Of a stretch of 64,000 nucleotides of DNA, positions 60,704 through 64,000 are shown in pieces. Position 1 is the first letter of the stretch; the number at the start of each line of letters is the position of its first letter. A model generated the notes under the pieces. That model had not been told where the DNA came from, searched no databases, and worked only from the letters and a program-made list of their open reading frames with translations. Position numbers and translations under genes: made by a program. Origin of the DNA: Carex sylvatica. Lineage: Eukaryota > Streptophyta > Magnoliopsida > Poales > Cyperaceae. The DNA lies in contig CAXKVR010000359.1 of NCBI GenBank assembly GCA_964058845.1, positions 62,001 to 126,000 on the forward strand, read 5' to 3'.

Positions 60704-61185
60704 CCAGTCAAATAATCTGTCTTCCTTTGATTAAATACATTCTTTATATGTGTAGAAGTCTACATTTAGTTCAAATTGAACCCGCCACATGTATAGTCAC
60801 AAGTATTACCATATACATTTTCTGTCTACACCGTTAGATTTGAATAAAAAAATCGTGCATATTAAATCTAACAAATGCATTATTTTTCGTTGGAGTTGCG
60901 CCTCTTTTCCCAGCAATTTTTTTTCCCGTCTCCCCAATCCCTTCTTCCAAAAAAAAGAAAAAAAACCCTAAACCCCTGCCTCCCTACCTGTCCTCTCTAC
61001 CTCTTCGTTGGCTCTTGCTCATCCCTCTCCCTGCGCTCTTGCTCGGATCGAGTCCGATCAATCCAGTCTCATCTTCTCTTGTTTTTCTTTCTCCTCGTAT
61101 CTCCTCTCCTCTTTCTTTCCCCAAAAGCATAGCACCCCACCTGATTTCTCTCTTTATTTCTCGTTTGTTTTCTCTCGTATCTTCC
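60704..61185 (+). other. Leader-like sequence upstream of the KIN17 fragment
   Basis: 60710-60830 is related to 5740-5820, a dispersed repeat. 60890-61185 is CT-rich and GC-richer than its surroundings, like a plant 5' UTR, and runs directly into the ATG of the broken KIN17 exon. The copied segment therefore includes promoter-side sequence. Confidence 0.45.
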
Positions 61186-61514
61186 ATGGGAAAAACAGTT
61201 TTTTGACCCCAAAGGCAAGCCAATCGAATCAAAGCCAAGGGTTTGCAAAAGTTGCGGTGGTATTGCCAGATGTGTCTGAAGCAGTGTCAAGACAAGAATA
61301 GTTTCAAATGCCACTGCATGAGCGAATCCCATTAGCGCCAGATGCAGATCTTTGGCGAGAACCCTGATCAAATCGTCGACGGTTTCTCCGAGGAGTTCAA
61401 GCGGACCTTTCTCGATCATATGCGCCGCTCCCACCGCTTCTCCCGTATTGCAGCCACCGTCATCTATAAATTCAATATCAATGATAGGCATCATGTGCAC
61501 ATGAATTCCACAAA
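61186..61514 (+). pseudogene. KIN17 first-exon fragment, broken
   Basis: KIN17 is a conserved nuclear zinc-finger protein that binds DNA and RNA (replication, repair, RNA processing). The fragment aligns by eye with its N-terminus: KGLQKLRWYCQMCLKQCQDK, FKCHCMSESH (the C2H2-type finger), then FSEEFKRTFLDHMRRSHRFS and INDRHHVHMNST up to a GTTAGT donor at 61515. It is disabled. One base is missing in the A-run after ATG and two more about 30 bases on, which makes TGA the seventh codon. A TAG replaces the codon after MSESH. None of the later KIN17 exons follow. The retained splice donor argues against a processed retrocopy. Confidence 0.85.
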
Positions 61515-62224
61515 GTTAGTTACTACCATAATTTATTATTAAATCTTTTTTCCCCCTGTCTTGTGTAGGTATGGTAATAAATTATAAGTGAATTCGTTTG
61601 AAAATGTTTCTAATTCTTTGATTTTTCTTGCTAAATACCAATCATTTACGCAATTGAAGTTAAGTATTATATGCTATATAAAGTATTTAAGTGATCGGAG
61701 CCGAGCTGAGCAATATTATATATGTTGCTCAATCAAAATTGAACTCATCTTCATTTTATTTTTATTTTAAAAGGCACAAGGCCCATTTCATTTAACATGA
61801 AATAGTGTTTAACTTACACCAAATATCTACTATTATCTACCTATGATAAAGTTTGTCTCTACTCTCAAGCTACATTGCTGTGTGAGCAAATTATAGTCAT
61901 CAAGGAACCAAAATATTGCTGTAAAGATAGACTATTGTAAGTTTTAAGTCGTTTGATGGGCGGTAAAACTTGTGGCACATTCTATCATTGTTCATGTGCA
62001 TCATATAAATATAGATTATGTCACATTTTAGAAAGTAAGATTACAAAATTACCAATTATTTTTTTTAGTTGTCAAGGTAATGGATCGCCATCTGTAGTAG
62101 ATACCATCTTTGAGATGTTACTTCAAGAATATCATAGATGGCGCTGTTCAGCATCAGCCTCAAAATTTCTCATACCTAAGTCTGTCTTTGTCACTGATTT
62201 AAATAACTATTTTATTGGGTGCAG
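61515..62224. other. Intron-like spacer between gene fragments
   Basis: AT-rich sequence with no recognisable KIN17 or NOT1 exon. It ends with TTTTATTGGGTGCAG, a good 3' splice site before the NOT1 fragment. Confidence 0.5.
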
Positions 62225-62456
62225 GCCACACAACAACTGTAGAGTAAGAATACATTGGGCCAGCAGATCACTCACAGTTTGACGGACATAATATTGGTGG
62301 GGGCCGCAATGGATATTTACCAAAGTCTGATGAAGAACCTTGACACTGAGGGGTGCTACTACTTGGTCAATGCCATTTGTAACCAACTGCGCTATCACAA
62401 CAATCACACTCTTTACTTCTCTTCCGTACTTCTCTCTCTCTGGGCTGAAGCAAGCA
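62225..62456 (+). pseudogene. NOT1 (CCR4-NOT scaffold) exon fragment
   Basis: NOT1 is the scaffold of the CCR4-NOT mRNA deadenylase. The fragment encodes a piece of its C-terminal conserved region: [51 protein letters not shown], in the order and spacing of that domain. A TAG interrupts the first part of the exon (62240-62242). It is bordered by a 3' splice site (GCAG at 62221-62224) and a donor GTATAA at 62457. The next NOT1 exon (normally with ERLIVNRPHPWGL) is not found intact. Relative to the family, conserved positions are changed ([18 protein letters not shown]), as expected for a pseudogene. Confidence 0.8.
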
Positions 62457-62874
62457 GTATAAGTCTTCTTCATATTTTAGCTGTTCTATTTTTGGTTTAC
62501 TATTATTTATTCTTTTTGACAAAAGTTTTATTATGATATCACCTACCTACCTAAGAAAAGAGATAGATAGTTATAAAAAAACACTATCTTTAAACATGTT
62601 GACAAACACAAGGAAGAACCTGAGAATTTGGGGTTGTAGAGGAACATATTCTTTTTGGCAGCATGATGTGATGTTTTTGTGTGTTGTATGTTTAACTTCC
62701 ATACAAGAATTTGCAGTAATACAGATGAAATTGCCCCTGTAATATCAAACCAATGGTTTCTAATTTAACAAATATGGATAATATTTCTTGTTGTCGTCAT
62801 ACAAAAAATTGATTCAAGAACAGATAACAAGGGTGCTGTTGGATTTATGTTTTCTTTTGTTTTTTTCCTTTTAG
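62457..62874. other. Spacer, possibly with a decayed NOT1 exon
   Basis: AT-rich and intron-like. Near 62635-62660 a frame reads RGTYSFW, which could be a worn remnant of the KNPRYxFW motif that follows in NOT1. The match is too short to claim. Confidence 0.3.
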
Positions 62875-63751
62875 TTCTAAGGCAAGACCAAGAAAAAACG
62901 GGATAGTAGAAGATACCAGTTGCTGATTAGGAAGTTGCTTAGAAAGCTGCAGATAAGGTCAGTGACTCTTATTCATGACATGTGAGATATAAATAGATTG
63001 AGTTAGTGCGGAATATGTTTAATACACAAAAAATAAATTGTGTTCAAGTTTGTGCATAAACTTTTATAAACAGAAAAAGAAGTAATTTTCTCTAAAATAG
63101 ATTGTGTGATTGGTCTTAGTTCATTATAGCATGCATGCCAGATTTATCCTTTGCATAAATGACAAGTAATGAAGAATAAATATCCTGTTTTCAAGAAGAA
63201 GGAAAATTTTAAAGCCTCTCTTAGTAATTTTCTCTATATTTTGTGTTTTCTTGCAAAGGTGTTGCTAAGAAATACAACCGAAGAGAATGTAGTACCAGTG
63301 GTGGAGGAGCTGAGGAGAAGATTACCACATTGTATTGTGCAAAATGATGCAGATACCTCCGAAGAACATGGTTAGTGATTACAATTGCATTTACGCCATC
63401 ATAGTATTAGTTCTGAAAAATTGTATCATTGCCACTGTACTGGTACACATATTTCACTCATATAAGCTACCATACCAATGAAAATTCGATAATTTATTTC
63501 AATAGAGAAAGGTAACATGTTATTCTTGAAAAAAATTTACAAAACCTCAATGAAAAAAAATGGAGAAAGGTAATAGAAAATAAAAATGAGGGTGACGACC
63601 AAATGGTTACAGGTGCTCTTGTGGCAAACAGGAACTGAGACACTCAAGTGACGTGTTATCAGTTTTTAGAATAGAAAATAAAGTGTTTTTTCATTGAAAT
63701 GTTACAGGAACCGAGATAACACCAAAGAAGAGAGTTGTTGCAGCTTCTTGA
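62875..63751 (+). pseudogene. Three exon-like segments of an unidentified gene
   Basis: Segment 62875-62957 reads SKARPRKNGIVEDTS and then, in another frame, VAD and KAADK separated by two TAG codons; it ends at a GTCAGT donor. Segment 63259-63370 is open and reads VLLRNTTEENVVPVVEELRR and on to TSEEH, with consensus borders. Segment 63708-63751 joins it in frame and ends TPKKRVVAAS and TGA. The pattern NTTxxNxxPxxxEL(K/R)RxL recalls the C-terminal part of condensin-II subunit CAP-D3, but this is a weak, memory-based match. The stops in the first segment suggest it is broken. An alternative last exon at 63613 is also open. Confidence 0.35.
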
Positions 63752-64000
63752 AACTAAGTTATATTTTGGATCTGTAGTGCACAAAGCTCAGAAGCATTAT
63801 GTTTTGATTCAGTATTAGTTTTTTTTAAGAGGATAGTAACTCTCATTTGTTTATTTTTGCTCCATTACAAAAGTTTTGACTTGAATGAATTTGAGTGAAT
63901 TTATTTCTATGCAAGTGTATGTGTTGATGTTTTGTCAACAGTTGGTTTGTTGTTTCGTCACCCTGACAAAGTACTCCACTCATCCTCTGCATTTAACTTT
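63752..64000. other. Window end
   Basis: Probably 3' untranslated or intergenic sequence. I see nothing further in it. Confidence 0.4.

Noticed and set aside
61008..61301. 97-codon frame reading through the KIN17 start region
   Set aside because: It matches KIN17 only over about ten codons (GKNSFLTPKA) because of frameshifts. Treated as part of the pseudogene and not as a separate gene.

Overview
The window is nuclear DNA of a flowering plant. It is AT-rich, its genes have many GT-AG introns, and most of the space between genes is nested transposable elements. Four genes look complete. ARP3 (actin-related protein 3 of the Arp2/3 complex) is on + at 15760-21076, with ten coding exons that join to 427 codons. 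ATP23 (mitochondrial inner-membrane metallopeptidase and ATP synthase assembly factor) is on - at 24288-22167, with five exons and 197 codons. A STICHEL-like gene (plant DnaX/clamp-loader-like AAA+ protein) is on + at 43358-47718, with six exons and 931 codons. A protein with four MA3 domains (PDCD4-like translation regulator) is on - at 51360-48654, with three coding exons and 659 codons. ARP3 and ATP23 converge, and so do the STICHEL-like and MA3 genes.

From about 0.57 to 13.1 kb lies an element with giant inverted arms of about 1.6 kb. Its right arm was split by a hAT element (10611-12944), which was itself split by a solo LTR (10640-12527). The interior of the giant element holds two Helitron-like 3' ends and MITEs but no transposase that I can find. 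From 13.1 to 24.3 kb are ARP3 and ATP23, with a 1-kb Mutator-like element in ARP3 intron 9 and a hAT MITE in ATP23 intron 3.

From 24.44 to 32.71 kb is an 8.27-kb Mutator-like element (MULE) with a perfect 9-bp target-site duplication. It carries a decayed MURA-type transposase gene on - and a decayed plant-mobile-domain (PMD) gene on +, the two converging. It sits inside the terminal repeat of an older 417-bp MITE, about 150 bp upstream of the ATP23 start codon.

From 33.1 to 41.8 kb are a 407-bp MITE with perfect 9-bp duplications, a probable long solo LTR, a foldback element and a 302-bp hAT MITE. From 41.8 to 52.4 kb is the STICHEL-like / MA3 gene pair. From 52.4 to 60.7 kb are a MITE, a solo LTR, two hAT elements side by side sharing three copies of one target site, and a relic of the ARP3 3'-UTR sequence. 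From 61.0 to 63.8 kb, broken pieces of at least two unrelated genes (KIN17 and the CCR4-NOT scaffold NOT1), plus a third not firmly identified, lie in a row with intron borders kept. This looks like DNA-level gene capture or segmental decay.

I saw no tRNA, rRNA or CRISPR. Exon borders were set by hand from GT-AG sites, reading frame and remembered family conservation; no alignment or transcript was available.
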